Shown: positions 1-10,100 of the stretch, one piece after another | Layout of the letters: each line of letters starts with the position of its first letter | Position numbering within the stretch: the first letter of the stretch is position 1 | Assembly (NCBI GenBank): GCA_902492205.1 | Contig: CABUKU010000007.1 | Span: 1-64,000, forward strand | Direction of reading: 5' to 3' | DNA from: an uncultured Bacteroides sp. | GTDB taxonomy: Bacteria > Bacteroidota > Bacteroidia > Bacteroidales > Bacteroidaceae | Length of the DNA stretch: 64,000 nucleotides | Notes under the pieces: generated by a model | What the model was told of the DNA's origin: nothing | Databases searched by the model: none | What the model saw: the letters and a program-made list of their open reading frames with translations, nothing else | Program-made: the position numbers and the translations under genes

Positions 1-1
1 G

Positions 2-76
2 TGGGCGTTGACGGATTCGAACCGCCGACCCTCTGCTTGTAAGGCAGATGCTCTGAACCAGCTGAGCTAAACGCCC
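2..76 (-). tRNA. tRNA-Val (anticodon TAC)
   Basis: Read on the minus strand the segment folds as a full cloverleaf: a 7-bp acceptor stem (GGGCGTT with AACGCCC), a D-arm starting GCTCAGCTGG, an anticodon stem TCTGC/GCAGA around loop CTTACAA, and a T-arm with loop TTCGAAT. The anticodon TAC reads GTA, so the tRNA carries valine. The discriminator base is A. The window edge lies just past it, so whether CCA is encoded cannot be judged. Confidence 0.95.
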
Positions 77-101
77 GTACACTTCCGTTTCAAAAGCGAT
101 G

Positions 102-132
102 CAAAGATACTGCTTTCCTCGAAACCTCCAAA
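102..132 (-). promoter_or_regulatory. Bacteroides-type promoter for tRNA-Val
   Basis: On the minus strand a -33 element TTTG (132-129) is followed after 19 nt by the -7 element TATCTTTG (109-102), the classic primary-sigma pattern of Bacteroides. It lies about 26 nt before the tRNA, which fits a start close to the mature 5' end. Confidence 0.75.
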
Positions 133-351
133 GAAAATCTACATTATTTTTTAATTTAATTTTCTTATTCTTTGAAATGTGCTGAGTTTCAGCAATAAAC
201 AATCTGTCATGGAAAGTCCGGAAATGTCTTTCTGAAAATAATTTGAGGATTGATGCAACTTTTTACTGCTTGCTTTACGTCTAATTCATGTAGCGCTTAC
301 AAAGAGATAACTAAAATTGAACTTGAAGAAATGAACATTTAGATTTTAAAG

Positions 352-2670
352 ATGAAAAGAATTGTAGTTTTGTTGACCATATTGGCTGTTTGCCAGTTTG
401 TCTCTGCCCAGTCGCTACGGATAAGCGGAAGAATTATTTCTAACTCAAATACTCCGGTGGAATATGCCAGTGTAGTGTTGCAGACAAAAGATTCTGTTTT
501 TATAACGGGTGGCGTAAGCGACCTGAGAGGACGTTTCACTATGGAAAACCTGAAAGCAGGGCAATATAATTTGCAGATTTCCTGCATCGGTTATCAAACA
601 AAGAATATGTTTCTGGATGATTTTACCAAGAACGTGGATTTGGGCGCATTGGAAATGGACTCCACTGCTATCGCTCTGGATGAAGTGACCATAACGGCAA
701 ATAATGTTATCAACAAACAAGATAGGAAAATAATTCTTCCTACCGCCCTTCAGCTTCATGCTTCAACAGACGGATTGACTCTTTTGCAACAAATGAAATT
801 AAGCCGTATTCAAATCAATCTGATGGATAAAAAAATATCGGCATCCGGCGGTGGCGACGTACAGATTCGCATAAACGGCGCACCCTCCAATGTACAGGAA
901 GTGCTGGCGCTTCGTCCCGAAGATATATTAAGAATAGAATACCACGATGATCCGGGTGTTCGCTACGGAAATGCGGAGGTGGTTCTGGATTACATTACCC
1001 GCCGACATGAAACCGGTGGTTATGTGGCTCTCGATTTGAGTGCCTGTCCTTATCTGATTTTCACAAATCAGGGAGTGACGGCTAAAGTAAATCATAAGAA
1101 GTCGGAATTCGGTCTTTCTTATAGTGGCGGCACGCGGGGTATAGGCAGTATGTGGAGGGAAAATTCCGAAACTTTCAACTATGGTGACGGTACTTCTTTT
1201 ACACGTGTGGAAGACGGAATACGGGACAAATGGTATAACAACTGGAATTATGTGACCTTGAATTATAACTATATGGAGCCGGATAAAAGTTTTCTCAGTA
1301 TATCATTGAGAGAGAATTTTTCTGTAGAACCTTTAGGGAAAGAGTATTTTAACAGTCTCCTTTATCCTGTGGGACAGCCCGAAAAAGCGGTGAACATGCT
1401 GGATAGGACGAATTCGGGAGAAAATAGTCCTTCGCTCGACATTTATTACCAACGTTCGTTGAAGAATGAACAAAATATAGTATTCAATGTGGTGGGGACT
1501 TACATCAGTTCACATAAAGAGAGAACCTACCGGGAGATGCAAAATAGCGAAGTGCTGACGGATATATATTCGGATGTGAGAGGAAAGAAATATTCCATTA
1601 TTGGTGAAGGGGTATATGAAAAAGGATTTAAGGCAGGCAGGTTGAGCATGGGAGTGAAACATACACAGAGTTTTACGAACAATGAGTATATGGGCAGCAC
1701 GGATGCGAAAACCAAAATGGAACAATCCGAAACTTATGTTTATACTGAGTTCCAAGGCAAGCTGCACAAGTTCAATTACTCTTTGGGAGTGGGCGGAACA
1801 CGTTCATGGTTCAGTCAGGAAGGTGAAGGTTACCAGAACTATACTTTCCGTCCTTCATTGAAACTTGCCTATAATTTCAACGAACATTCTTTCATACGTT
1901 ATCGTGGAGACATGTTTAGCAGTGCGCCTTCTCTTTCCGATTTGAATAATGTGGAGCAACTGATTGATTCTCTGCAAATCCGCCGTGGAAACCCGAATCT
2001 GAAACCGGTGTTGAACTATGTCAATTCTTTTGTATACGATTATCATAAGGGGTTGTTTAGTGCCAATCTTAATGTGCAGCATTGGTATTACCATAAACCT
2101 ATTATGGAGGAAACCATATTGGAAGGGGATAAATTCATCAGGACTGTTGGCAATCAAAAGAGTTGGCAAAAGCTGAATACGGAACTGGAGTTGAAGTTTG
2201 GCCCGATAAAGAATATATTGACTGTTTCCTTTGTTACAGGTTTGAGCCACTTTGACAGCAGGGGAAATAATTATCACCATACCTATACTAACCTGTATTT
2301 CCGTGGTGAGGTAATGGCTTCTTATAAGAATTGGATGGGAATGTTCCAGATACAGAACCACAAGAACGATTTTTTTGGAGAGACTTTATCGTATGGAGAG
2401 AATTATCATCTTCTTGCTTTAATGTATAAATTCAAGAACTTAAGTGTGGGAGCAATGGTACTTAATCCTTTTGTAAATAACTGGAAAATAGGAAAAGAAA
2501 GCAGGAATGAATATGCTCCTTCCAAGAACTGGACTTATGTGAAAGACAGTTCCCATGTGCTTGCTTTGAAGCTTACCTATAATTTCTCTTTCGGACGCAA
2601 ATATGAATCTGCTTCGAAGAGGCTGAACAACCAAGATAGTGACTCCGGTATCCTGAACGGAGGCAAATAG
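352..2670 (+). CDS. Outer-membrane beta-barrel protein with carboxypeptidase-regulatory-like domain (TonB-receptor-like)
   Basis: The 772-residue product begins with a signal peptide ending at residues FVSAQ (about 20). A carboxypeptidase-regulatory-like beta-sandwich follows (about 22-110, with the typical VSDLRGRF and GYQTKN pieces), then a plug-like segment (RINGAPSNVQEV, about 170-220) and a long barrel of alternating aromatic strands ending in NFSFGRKY and a charged tail. This matches the Bacteroidetes outer-membrane barrel family related to TonB-dependent receptors. No SusD partner or regulator is adjacent, so the substrate is unknown. The same family recurs in the peptide locus at 15103-17463. 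It stands alone on this strand, and no consensus -7 element is visible directly upstream. Confidence 0.8.
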   Translation: MKRIVVLLTILAVCQFVSAQSLRISGRIISNSNTPVEYASVVLQTKDSVFITGGVSDLRGRFTMENLKAGQYNLQISCIGYQTKNMFLDDFTKNVDLGALEMDSTAIALDEVTITANNVINKQDRKIILPTALQLHASTDGLTLLQQMKLSRIQINLMDKKISASGGGDVQIRINGAPSNVQEVLALRPEDILRIEYHDDPGVRYGNAEVVLDYITRRHETGGYVALDLSACPYLIFTNQGVTAKVNHKKSEFGLSYSGGTRGIGSMWRENSETFNYGDGTSFTRVEDGIRDKWYNNWNYVTLNYNYMEPDKSFLSISLRENFSVEPLGKEYFNSLLYPVGQPEKAVNMLDRTNSGENSPSLDIYYQRSLKNEQNIVFNVVGTYISSHKERTYREMQNSEVLTDIYSDVRGKKYSIIGEGVYEKGFKAGRLSMGVKHTQSFTNNEYMGSTDAKTKMEQSETYVYTEFQGKLHKFNYSLGVGGTRSWFSQEGEGYQNYTFRPSLKLAYNFNEHSFIRYRGDMFSSAPSLSDLNNVEQLIDSLQIRRGNPNLKPVLNYVNSFVYDYHKGLFSANLNVQHWYYHKPIMEETILEGDKFIRTVGNQKSWQKLNTELELKFGPIKNILTVSFVTGLSHFDSRGNNYHHTYTNLYFRGEVMASYKNWMGMFQIQNHKNDFFGETLSYGENYHLLALMYKFKNLSVGAMVLNPFVNNWKIGKESRNEYAPSKNWTYVKDSSHVLALKLTYNFSFGRKYESASKRLNNQDSDSGILNGGK

Positions 2671-2705
2671 GAACAGGAACAACAAGATATGTTTTGAGTG
2701 GTGAG

Positions 2706-2752
2706 AGTTGCAGGCAAAAGTTTATTTGTGAAAATAGACAAGAGCTGCAACT
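2706..2752. terminator. Possible bidirectional terminator between convergent genes
   Basis: An 8-bp perfect inverted repeat AGTTGCAG (2706-2713) and CTGCAACT (2745-2752) encloses a 31-nt loop. The plus-strand side is followed by TTCTTTTG. It sits between the ends of the barrel gene and the convergent yaaA gene. The loop is long, so the call is tentative. Confidence 0.4.
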
Positions 2753-2760
2753 TTCTTTTG

Positions 2761-3528
2761 TTATCCTCCTAAGATATAAGTATAGGTCTTGTTATCCGAC
2801 CGGGTTTCGTCAAATTCAAAACCTTCCCATGAGTATTGTTTTAAAAGCTCCGGTTTCTCTATTCGGTTTGTCAGAATGAAATTTGTCATTGCCCCGCGTG
2901 ACATTTTGGTGTAAACCACTATTGTGTCGGCTTTGCCGTTCTTTATTACTTTAAATTCGGGCGTGATTATGCGTACTTCATTCTCAACTCTTTTCCAATC
3001 GAACAATGATTTCATTTCATTGCTTGCCAGATTGATTAAAGTTCCGCCCGCTGCTTTTATTGCAGCAATGAATGTGTCTGTCAGTTTCGGGCGCCAGTAT
3101 TCAAACATGCTTATCCCTCCCAGTTCCGGCAGCTTTACATCACCTTCCAAACGATAATTCTTTATCATGTCCATAGGGCGGAGCAACCCGTAACAAAATG
3201 AAGTGAGCCGCAGATGATCCTGTGCATACATGAAATCTTCTTTTGTAAATCCCTTTGGGTTCAGGTATTTGAATACAATTCCCGTATATGCCAGCACAGC
3301 TTGCACTGCGTGATTGTCTTCAGAGTGGAAGTCCTGAAAGCGTTTGTAGTTTTCCACTCCCAATTTTGAGTTGATGCGCAGGGCGTGTTCTAATTCTTCA
3401 ACAGTGAATTGTGACATATGCATGGCTATCTCTGCAGCTTCTTTGGCAAACTGCGGGTTAGTGGCTAAAGGGGCTTTTATCTTGGATGCAGAGTGCATTG
3501 TTTTTGCACATGAAAGAAGTACTAACAT
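2761..3528 (-). CDS. yaaA: YaaA-family peroxide stress protein (DUF328)
   Basis: The 255-residue protein is full length for the YaaA family. Recognisable pieces are the N-terminal LVLLSCAKTMH, the central GFTKEDFMYAQDHLRLTSFCYGLL segment (split here by family conservation around RLTSFCYGLLRPMD), LINLASNEM and the C-terminal KMSRGAMTNFI. In Escherichia coli YaaA limits free intracellular iron during peroxide stress and binds DNA; the same role is inferred here. The gene is monocistronic and diverges from the thioredoxin-like gene at 3625, the two promoters lying within 30 bp of each other. Confidence 0.9.
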   Translation of the reverse strand: MLVLLSCAKTMHSASKIKAPLATNPQFAKEAAEIAMHMSQFTVEELEHALRINSKLGVENYKRFQDFHSEDNHAVQAVLAYTGIVFKYLNPKGFTKEDFMYAQDHLRLTSFCYGLLRPMDMIKNYRLEGDVKLPELGGISMFEYWRPKLTDTFIAAIKAAGGTLINLASNEMKSLFDWKRVENEVRIITPEFKVIKNGKADTIVVYTKMSRGAMTNFILTNRIEKPELLKQYSWEGFEFDETRSDNKTYTYILGG

Positions 3529-3554
3529 ATATTGTTTTGTTTTTTATATGACTC

Positions 3555-3584
3555 TTTGCAAATATAGGAAAATACTTATATTTG
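3555..3584. promoter_or_regulatory. Divergent promoters of yaaA and the thioredoxin-like gene
   Basis: Plus strand: TTTG (3555-3558), an 18-nt spacer and TATATTTG (3577-3584), about 40 nt before the start at 3625. Minus strand: a second TATATTTG occupies 3566-3559, reading toward yaaA at 3528, although no good -33 element is seen for it. The two -7 elements are 10 bp apart, so the polymerases should compete. Confidence 0.65.
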
Positions 3585-3624
3585 CAGAAGTGTTAGTTAA
3601 TAAGATTATCCTAACGTATTATAG

Positions 3625-4146
3625 ATGAAAACAATGAAGAAACTATTTTTGTTGCTGCTTTGTGCAGTTGTGTCTTTAAATATATCAGCACAAGGCGCTG
3701 AAGATACATTGGTGAAAAATGGGGATAAAGTCCCTGCATTTACGCTGAACTCTGAAAAGTATGGAACTGTCAATTCTCAGGATTTGCGCGGTAAGGTGGT
3801 GTTGATAAGCCTCTTTGCCACTTGGTGCGGACCTTGCCAGAAAGAACTGGCCGAAGTGCAAAGTACTTTATGGCCGAAGTATAAAGATAACAAGGATTTT
3901 GTTCTTTTGGTTGTGGGGCGCGAACATACCGATGCCCAACTTGAAAAGTATAATGAGAAGAAAGGTTTTACTTTTCCTCTTTATCCCGATCCTAAACGTG
4001 AGGTTACTTCCAAGTTTGCCAAGCAATATATTCCCCGTGCATTTCTTGTAGACAAGGAAGGCAAGATTATTTATAACTCAGTGGGATATACGGAAGAAGA
4101 GTTTCAGAAGTTGATGGATACTATTGATGAGGCTTTAAAGAAATAA
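3625..4146 (+). CDS. Exported TlpA-like thioredoxin-fold protein
   Basis: The 173-residue protein has a signal peptide (cleavage near ISAQ, residue 22) followed by one thioredoxin/AhpC-TSA fold. The redox motif is ATWCGPCQ at about residues 67-74 and the cis-proline loop is YIPRAFLVD near residue 137. It should act in the periplasm as a thiol-disulfide oxidoreductase or reductant carrier. It opens a three-gene plus-strand run, with the acetyltransferase starting 4 nt after its stop. Confidence 0.88.
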   Translation: MKTMKKLFLLLLCAVVSLNISAQGAEDTLVKNGDKVPAFTLNSEKYGTVNSQDLRGKVVLISLFATWCGPCQKELAEVQSTLWPKYKDNKDFVLLVVGREHTDAQLEKYNEKKGFTFPLYPDPKREVTSKFAKQYIPRAFLVDKEGKIIYNSVGYTEEEFQKLMDTIDEALKK

Positions 4147-4149
4147 ACC

Positions 4150-4737
4150 ATGAAGACTGAAAAGGAAAAGGCTGCTGAAGGTTTATTGTATAATGCAAAC
4201 TATGATGAAACCCTTCAAGCTGAAATGAAAGCTACAAGGGGAATTGTTTTTGAGTATAACAACCTGTCTCCTTTGCAGGATGAAGAACGGGAAAAGATTC
4301 TGGCATCCCTTCTGGGAAAGAAGGGTAAGAATGTGACTATTATCTCGCCTTTTTATTGTGACTATGGCTACAATATCGAGGTGGGAGATAATTTCTTTGC
4401 AAACACAAACTTTGTTGTTCTCGACGGGGCTAAGGTGAAGATTGGCAATAATGTTTTTATTGCTCCGAATGTAGGTATTTATACAGCAGGACATCCGCTC
4501 GATGCCGAACAACGTAATGAAGGTTTGGAATATGCTTTTCCGGTTACGATAGAAGATGATGTATGGATTGGCGGGCATGTTTGCATCATGCCGGGAGTGA
4601 CTATAGGTAAAGGCACGGTTGTTGGTGCCGGGAGCGTGGTTACAAAAGATCTCCCTGCCAATTCGCTTGCAGTAGGAAATCCTTGCCGGGTGCTGCGTGA
4701 AATAACGGAGGCAGACAGGAATAAGTATAAGAAGTGA
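4150..4737 (+). CDS. Sugar O-acetyltransferase, maltose/galactoside acetyltransferase type
   Basis: The 195-residue protein shows the N-terminal helical Mac domain (YNANYDETLQAEM, about 14-26) and then left-handed beta-helix hexapeptide repeats (IEVGDNFFANTNFV, VKIGNNVFIAPNVGI, VTIEDDVWIGGHVCI, VTIGKGTVVGAGSVV). The YTAGHPLDAEQR segment holds the catalytic His. These are hallmarks of Maa/LacA enzymes that transfer acetyl groups from acetyl-CoA to sugars in the cytoplasm. It follows the thioredoxin-like gene by 3 nt, so the two are probably co-transcribed, though no functional link is obvious. Confidence 0.9.
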   Translation: MKTEKEKAAEGLLYNANYDETLQAEMKATRGIVFEYNNLSPLQDEEREKILASLLGKKGKNVTIISPFYCDYGYNIEVGDNFFANTNFVVLDGAKVKIGNNVFIAPNVGIYTAGHPLDAEQRNEGLEYAFPVTIEDDVWIGGHVCIMPGVTIGKGTVVGAGSVVTKDLPANSLAVGNPCRVLREITEADRNKYKK

Positions 4738-4765
4738 GTGATAAAAAACACAATTAAATAAAAGT

Positions 4766-5416
4766 ATGAAAAAACTATTCTTCGGCATAATTGCCTTGTT
4801 TGCTGTTTGTGCGGTGCAAGCTCAGAGTCTTGAAAAGATGAACTGGTTTAATGAACCGGCGGAATGGAGAATCGTGGATAAGCATACGTTTGAAATGACT
4901 GTTCCTGCAAAGACAGATTATTGGCGTATTGCTCATTATGGTTTTACGGTGGACGATGCTCCTTTTTACTATGCCACTTACGGAGGTGAATTTGAAGCAA
5001 AAGTGAAAATTACGGGAAACTATGTAACTACATTCGATCAAATGGGACTGATGCTTCGTCAGGATCATGAAAACTGGATTAAGGCAGGAGTGGAATTTGT
5101 GGACGGACATCAGAATGTAAGCACAGTGGTTACTCACAAAACGAGTGACTGGAGTGTAGTGAAACTGAATAACGCTCCCCGTTCTATGTGGATTAAGGCT
5201 ATTCGCCGCCTTGATGCGGTAGAGGTCTATTATTCTTTGGATGATAAGGAATATACAATGATACGCACTTGTTGGTTGCAGGATAACCGTCCTGTCATGG
5301 TAGGTTTAATGGGGGCTTGTCCGGATGGCACAGGTTTCAAAGCAACTTTTGAAGATTTTCAGGTAAAGCAATTGCCGGATGCACGTCGGTTGGAATGGGC
5401 GGATAAACAGAAATAA
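4766..5416 (+). CDS. Exported DUF1349 (concanavalin-like) protein
   Basis: The 216-residue protein has a signal peptide ending near AVQAQ (residue 20) and a single DUF1349-type jelly-roll domain, seen in GEFEAKVKITGNY, DQMGLMLRQDHENWIKAGVEFVDGHQNVSTVVT split over residues 76-110, and MVGLMGACPDG. Family members are often carbohydrate-associated, but no catalytic residue can be assigned. It is the last gene of a short run and ends at a strong bidirectional hairpin. Confidence 0.82.
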   Translation: MKKLFFGIIALFAVCAVQAQSLEKMNWFNEPAEWRIVDKHTFEMTVPAKTDYWRIAHYGFTVDDAPFYYATYGGEFEAKVKITGNYVTTFDQMGLMLRQDHENWIKAGVEFVDGHQNVSTVVTHKTSDWSVVKLNNAPRSMWIKAIRRLDAVEVYYSLDDKEYTMIRTCWLQDNRPVMVGLMGACPDGTGFKATFEDFQVKQLPDARRLEWADKQK

Positions 5417-5436
5417 GTGTTGAAATATAGATATTA

Positions 5437-5472
5437 AATGAAAGAGGTTCTTAACCAAGAACCTCTTTCATT
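5437..5472. terminator. Bidirectional terminator between the DUF1349 gene and katA
   Basis: A perfect 16-bp stem (5437-5452 with 5457-5472, core AAAGAGGTTCTT) has the 4-nt loop AACC. Both convergent genes end just outside it. The U-rich tail is weak on either strand, but the length and position make termination the best explanation. Confidence 0.85.
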
Positions 5473-5488
5473 ATATTATGTGCTTTGT

Positions 5489-6955
5489 TTATCTGGTGGA
5501 TTTCAATGCTTCTTCCAAATCTATGCCCAATGCTTTGGCAACTCCTGTTCCATATGCCGGATCGGCTTTGTAGCAGTTGCGTACATGCCGTTGTTTGATA
5601 AACAATTCGGCATCGCCCATAGCGCGGCCTGTGTTTTCGAATAGTGCTTGCTGCTCATCGGCAGGCATCAAGCGGAACAAATCACCCGGCTGGCTGTAAT
5701 AATCATCGTCATACTCACGTTCATTATAGTTGAAGATGTCTCCATCTACTTTGTGAGGCGGTTCTTTCTTTTCGGGAGAATCTTGCCATTCACCATAGCT
5801 GTTTGGTTCATAACCTTTGGTAGAACCATAATTACCGTCAACACGCATAGCGCCGTCGCGGTGGAATGCATGGAACGGGCAACGAGGTTTGTTTACCGGA
5901 ATCTGTTCGGAGTTTACACCCAAGCGGTAACGCTGCGCATCGCCATATGAGAATAAACGCCCTTGCAACATCTTGTCGGGAGAGAAACTGACACCTTCCA
6001 CAATGTTCATCGGGTTGAAAGCCGATTGTTCCACTTCTGCGAAATAGTTTTCAGGGTTACGGTTCAATTCCATGATGCCGACATCCTGTAATGGGAAATC
6101 TTTATGTGACCAAACCTTTGTCAAATCAAACGGATTGATGCGGTAATTGTCTGCTTCTTCCTCTGTCATTAACTGAATCTGAACTCTCCATTTCGGGAAA
6201 TCTCCCTTTTCAATGCTTTCATATAAATCGCGTTGATGTGATTCACGGTCTTTGGCAATGATAGCTTCGGCTTCTTGGTCTGTCAGATTCTTGATGCCTT
6301 GCATGGTTTTCAAGTGAAACTTTACCCAGATACGCTGGTTGTCTGCATTAAGGAAACTGTAAGTGTGGCTGCCGTAACCGTTCATGTGACGATATGAATA
6401 AGGAATACCGCGCGGACTCATGGTGATAGTAACCTGATGCAATGCTTCGGGGAGCAATGTCCAGAAATCCCAGTTATTGTTGGCACTGCGCATGTTGGTG
6501 CGTGGATCACGTTTCACGGCATGGTTCAAGTCCGGGAACTTAAGCGGATCACGGAGGAAGAATACGGGAGTATTGTTTCCTACTAAGTCCCAATTACCCT
6601 CTTCTGTGTAGAACTTTATGGCGAAGCCACGAATATCGCGTTCTGCATCAGCTGCACCGCGTTCACCTGCCACAGTAGAGAAACGTACAAAACATTCGGT
6701 TTTCTTTCCTACTTCACTGAAGATAGCTGCACGGGTATATTTTGTAATGTCGTGTGTTACGGTGAATGTACCATAAGCACCCGAACCTTTGGCGTGCATG
6801 CGGCGTTCGGGGATAACTTCTCTGTCAAAGTGGGCTAACTTTTCAATTAACCAAGGATCTTGTAATAAAACCTGTCCGCGAGGACCTGCTGTCTGTGTGT
6901 TTTGGTTGTCTGCGATGGGACGGCCATTGGCTGCTGTTAGTTTTTTGTTTTCCAT
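5489..6955 (-). CDS. katA: Monofunctional haem catalase
   Basis: The 488-residue enzyme matches small-subunit clade 3 catalases in length. The distal His54 lies in RRMHAKGSGAYG, the distal Asn127 in DLVGNNTPVFF, and the proximal haem-ligand Tyr337 in GRLFSYGDAQRYRLG. It disproportionates hydrogen peroxide in the cytoplasm. In other Bacteroides the catalase gene is controlled by OxyR; I cannot confirm an OxyR site here. The gene is monocistronic, convergent with the DUF1349 gene, and transcribed in the same direction as carB but separated by the carB terminator. Confidence 0.97.
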   Translation of the reverse strand: MENKKLTAANGRPIADNQNTQTAGPRGQVLLQDPWLIEKLAHFDREVIPERRMHAKGSGAYGTFTVTHDITKYTRAAIFSEVGKKTECFVRFSTVAGERGAADAERDIRGFAIKFYTEEGNWDLVGNNTPVFFLRDPLKFPDLNHAVKRDPRTNMRSANNNWDFWTLLPEALHQVTITMSPRGIPYSYRHMNGYGSHTYSFLNADNQRIWVKFHLKTMQGIKNLTDQEAEAIIAKDRESHQRDLYESIEKGDFPKWRVQIQLMTEEEADNYRINPFDLTKVWSHKDFPLQDVGIMELNRNPENYFAEVEQSAFNPMNIVEGVSFSPDKMLQGRLFSYGDAQRYRLGVNSEQIPVNKPRCPFHAFHRDGAMRVDGNYGSTKGYEPNSYGEWQDSPEKKEPPHKVDGDIFNYNEREYDDDYYSQPGDLFRLMPADEQQALFENTGRAMGDAELFIKQRHVRNCYKADPAYGTGVAKALGIDLEEALKSTR

Positions 6956-6989
6956 ACACTGCTTTTTAGGAGTTTAAATAATTATATGA

Positions 6990-6997
6990 CAAATATA
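6990..6997 (-). promoter_or_regulatory. Candidate -7 element for katA
   Basis: TATATTTG reads on the minus strand about 35 nt before the katA start codon and agrees fully with TAnnTTTG. No clear -33 TTG lies 19-21 nt upstream, which would be compatible with activator-dependent (for example peroxide-responsive) transcription. Confidence 0.5.
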
Positions 6998-7123
6998 AGA
7001 ATTTAATTGTGATATCCTAATTATTCGGCATTGAAAATCAGATAGATATAAACTATGAGCTGATAGATGGAATTCATAATGGAGGCTTAATGTTTTATCA
7101 TAGAAAGAGTTCAGGCAAAAAAT

Positions 7124-7153
7124 AAAGGGAAAACTATTTTAGTTCTCCCTTTA
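7124..7153 (-). terminator. Terminator downstream of carB
   Basis: On the minus strand the inverted repeat AAAGGGAGAACTA / TAGTTTTCCCTTT (one mismatch) has a 4-nt loop and is followed by ATTTTTT, a standard intrinsic terminator 25 nt after the carB stop codon. Confidence 0.85.
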
Positions 7154-7178
7154 TAAAAATATATTGGTAAGATGTTTC

Positions 7179-10100
7179 TTACTTGTAATCTTGCCAACTC
7201 TTAATCTGGATGTCTGATGCTTTCAATTCGCAGAATGCTTCAATGAATGCACTTGCCAAACGAGCGTTGGTAATCAATGGAATGTTGTGGTCGATAGCTC
7301 CACGGCGAATCTTGTAACCATTAGTCAACTCACGTTTAGTATGGTTTTTCGGAATGTTGATGATTAAGTCGAACTTATGATCGGCAATCATCTTCATTAC
7401 ATTGTTTTCGTGGTTATCATTTTCGTCGGGCCAGTAAACGGCTTCTGCTTTTACTCCGCTTTCGTTCAGGAATTTGGCTGTTCCCGCAGTTGCATAAATC
7501 TTGTAGCCTTGCTTGTCGAGCATACGTGTTGCATCGAGCAAGTCAACTTTGGATTTCATTGCACCCGAAGAAACCATGACACCTTTTTCCTTTGAAGGAA
7601 TCTTGAATCCTGTTGCAATAAGAGCATTGAGAAGTGCTTCCGAGAAGTCGTCGCCCAAGCAACCTACTTCACCTGTTGAAGACATATCCACTCCCAATAC
7701 CGGATCTGCCTTGTGTAAACGTGAGAATGAGAATTGAGAAGCTTTTACACCAATCCAGTCTACATCGAATGCTGATTTATCGGGTTGGCTGTATGGAGCA
7801 TCGAGCATGATGCGTGTCGCTGTTTCAATGAAGTTTCTTTTAAGTACTTTAGATACGAATGGGAAACTGCGTGAAGCACGGAGGTTACACTCGATAACTT
7901 TTACTTCGTTGTTCTTTGCTAAGTATTGGATATTGAAAGGACCGGAGATGTTTAGTTCTTTGGCAATCTGACGGCTGATCTTCTTGATACGGCGTGCAGT
8001 TTCAAAGTAAATCTTCTGAGCCGGGAATACCAAAGTTGCATCACCGGAGTGAACTCCGGCAAACTCTACGTGTTCTGAGATTGCATATTCTACTACTTCG
8101 CCATTTTGTGCAACAGCATCAAACTCTATTTCCTTGGTGTTTTGTAGGAACTGAGAAATTACAACCGGGTATTCTTTAGATACTTCGGCAGCCATTTTCA
8201 GGAAGTTTTCTAATTCTTCGTCGTCATAACAAACATTCATAGCAGCACCCGAAAGTACGTAAGAAGGACGAACAAGAACAGGATAACCTACTTTTTCAAC
8301 AAACCCTTTCACATCTTCCAAACTGGTAAGCTCTTGCCAAGCCGGTTGGTCGATGCCGAGTGAGTCGAGCATTGCAGAGAACTTGTTACGGTTTTCGGCA
8401 CGGTCGATAGAGATAGGTGAGGTTCCGAGTACGGGAACAGACTGGCGGTAAAGTTTCATTGCCAGATTATTAGGAATTTGTCCACCTACCGACACGATAA
8501 CACCACGAGGCTGTTCAAGGTCGATAACATCGAGTACACGCTCAAAAGAAAGCTCATCGAAGTAAAGACGGTCGCACATGTCATAGTCGGTAGAAACTGT
8601 TTCCGGGTTATAGTTAATCATGATTGATTTGTAACCCAGTTTGCGAGCAGTCTGAACTGCATTTACCGAACACCAGTCGAACTCAACAGAACTACCGATA
8701 CGGTATGCACCTGAACCTAATACCACAACAGACTTTTCATTCTTGTAGTAGTTTACGTCATAACCTTGCTCTGCATAAGTCATATACAGGTAGTTGGTTA
8801 ATTCAGGATGTTCTGATGCTATTGTGTTGATGCGTTTCACGGCAGGAAGAATACCGAGTTCTTTTCTGCGGTTGCGCACCATCAGGTTTTCTTTTTCCAT
8901 GTTTCCTTCCGGATTCAAAACGAAACGTGCAATCTGGAAATCTGAGAAACCAAGAACTTTAGCTTCGCGAAGAATGTCGGCAGGAATATCTTCTACCTTA
9001 TTAAATGCAGAAAGTTTGTTTTTATAATCGTGGATGTTTTTCAGTTTGCCCAAGAACCAAGGATCAATCTTTGTCAATTCGTGGATGCGTTCGATAGTAT
9101 AACCTTTTTCAAATGCGGCTGCAATAGCAAAGATACGCAAGTCGGTTGGATTGGCCAATTCAGTATCGATGTCGTCAAAATGAATATCATCATTGCCAAC
9201 AAATCCGTGCATTCCCTGACCTATCATGCGAAGACCTTTCTGGATGATTTCTTCGAAAGATTTACCGATAGACATGATTTCACCTACCGACTTCATACTT
9301 GAACCGATCTGGCGTGATACACCTACGAATTTAGTCAAGTCCCAGCGAGGTATCTTACAGATATAGTAATCGAGTGACGGAGCAACATAAGCAGAGTTAG
9401 GAGTTCCCATTTCACCGATTTGATCCAGAGTGTAGCCCAAAGCAACCTTGGCTGCAACGAATGCCAATGGATAACCTGTTGCCTTTGATGCTAAAGCAGA
9501 TGAACGGCTCAAACGTGCGTTTACTTCGATTACGCGGTAATCATCTGTGTCGGAGTTGAACGCATACTGAATGTTACATTCGCCTACGATTCCGAGGTGG
9601 CGGATACATTTGGTAGAAAGTTCCTGTAGCATCTTTAATTCTTTGTCGTCCAAAGAACAAGTAGGAGCTACCACGATAGATTCTCCGGTGTGAATGCCCA
9701 GTGGATCGAAGTTTTCCATGCTTGCCACAGTGAAGCAGTGGTCATTAGCATCGCGGATTACTTCAAACTCTATTTCTTTCCAGCCTTTCAATGATTCTTC
9801 AACAAGGATTTGTTTGGAGAATGCAAAAGAACTTTCGGCAAGTTTGAGGAACTCTTCTTCGTTAGCGCAGATACCGCTGCCAAGTCCTCCAAGTGCATAA
9901 GCCGAACGAACCATAACCGGATAACCGATTCTGCGAGCTGCAGCGATAGCATCTTCCATGCTTTCCACGGCTTGGCTTACCGGAGTTTTCATTTCAATTT
10001 CGTCCAGTTTCTTCACAAACAAGTCGCGATCTTCTGTGTACATAATAGCTTCAACGGAAGTTCCGAGTACTTTTACACCGTGTTTATCCAAGATGCCGCT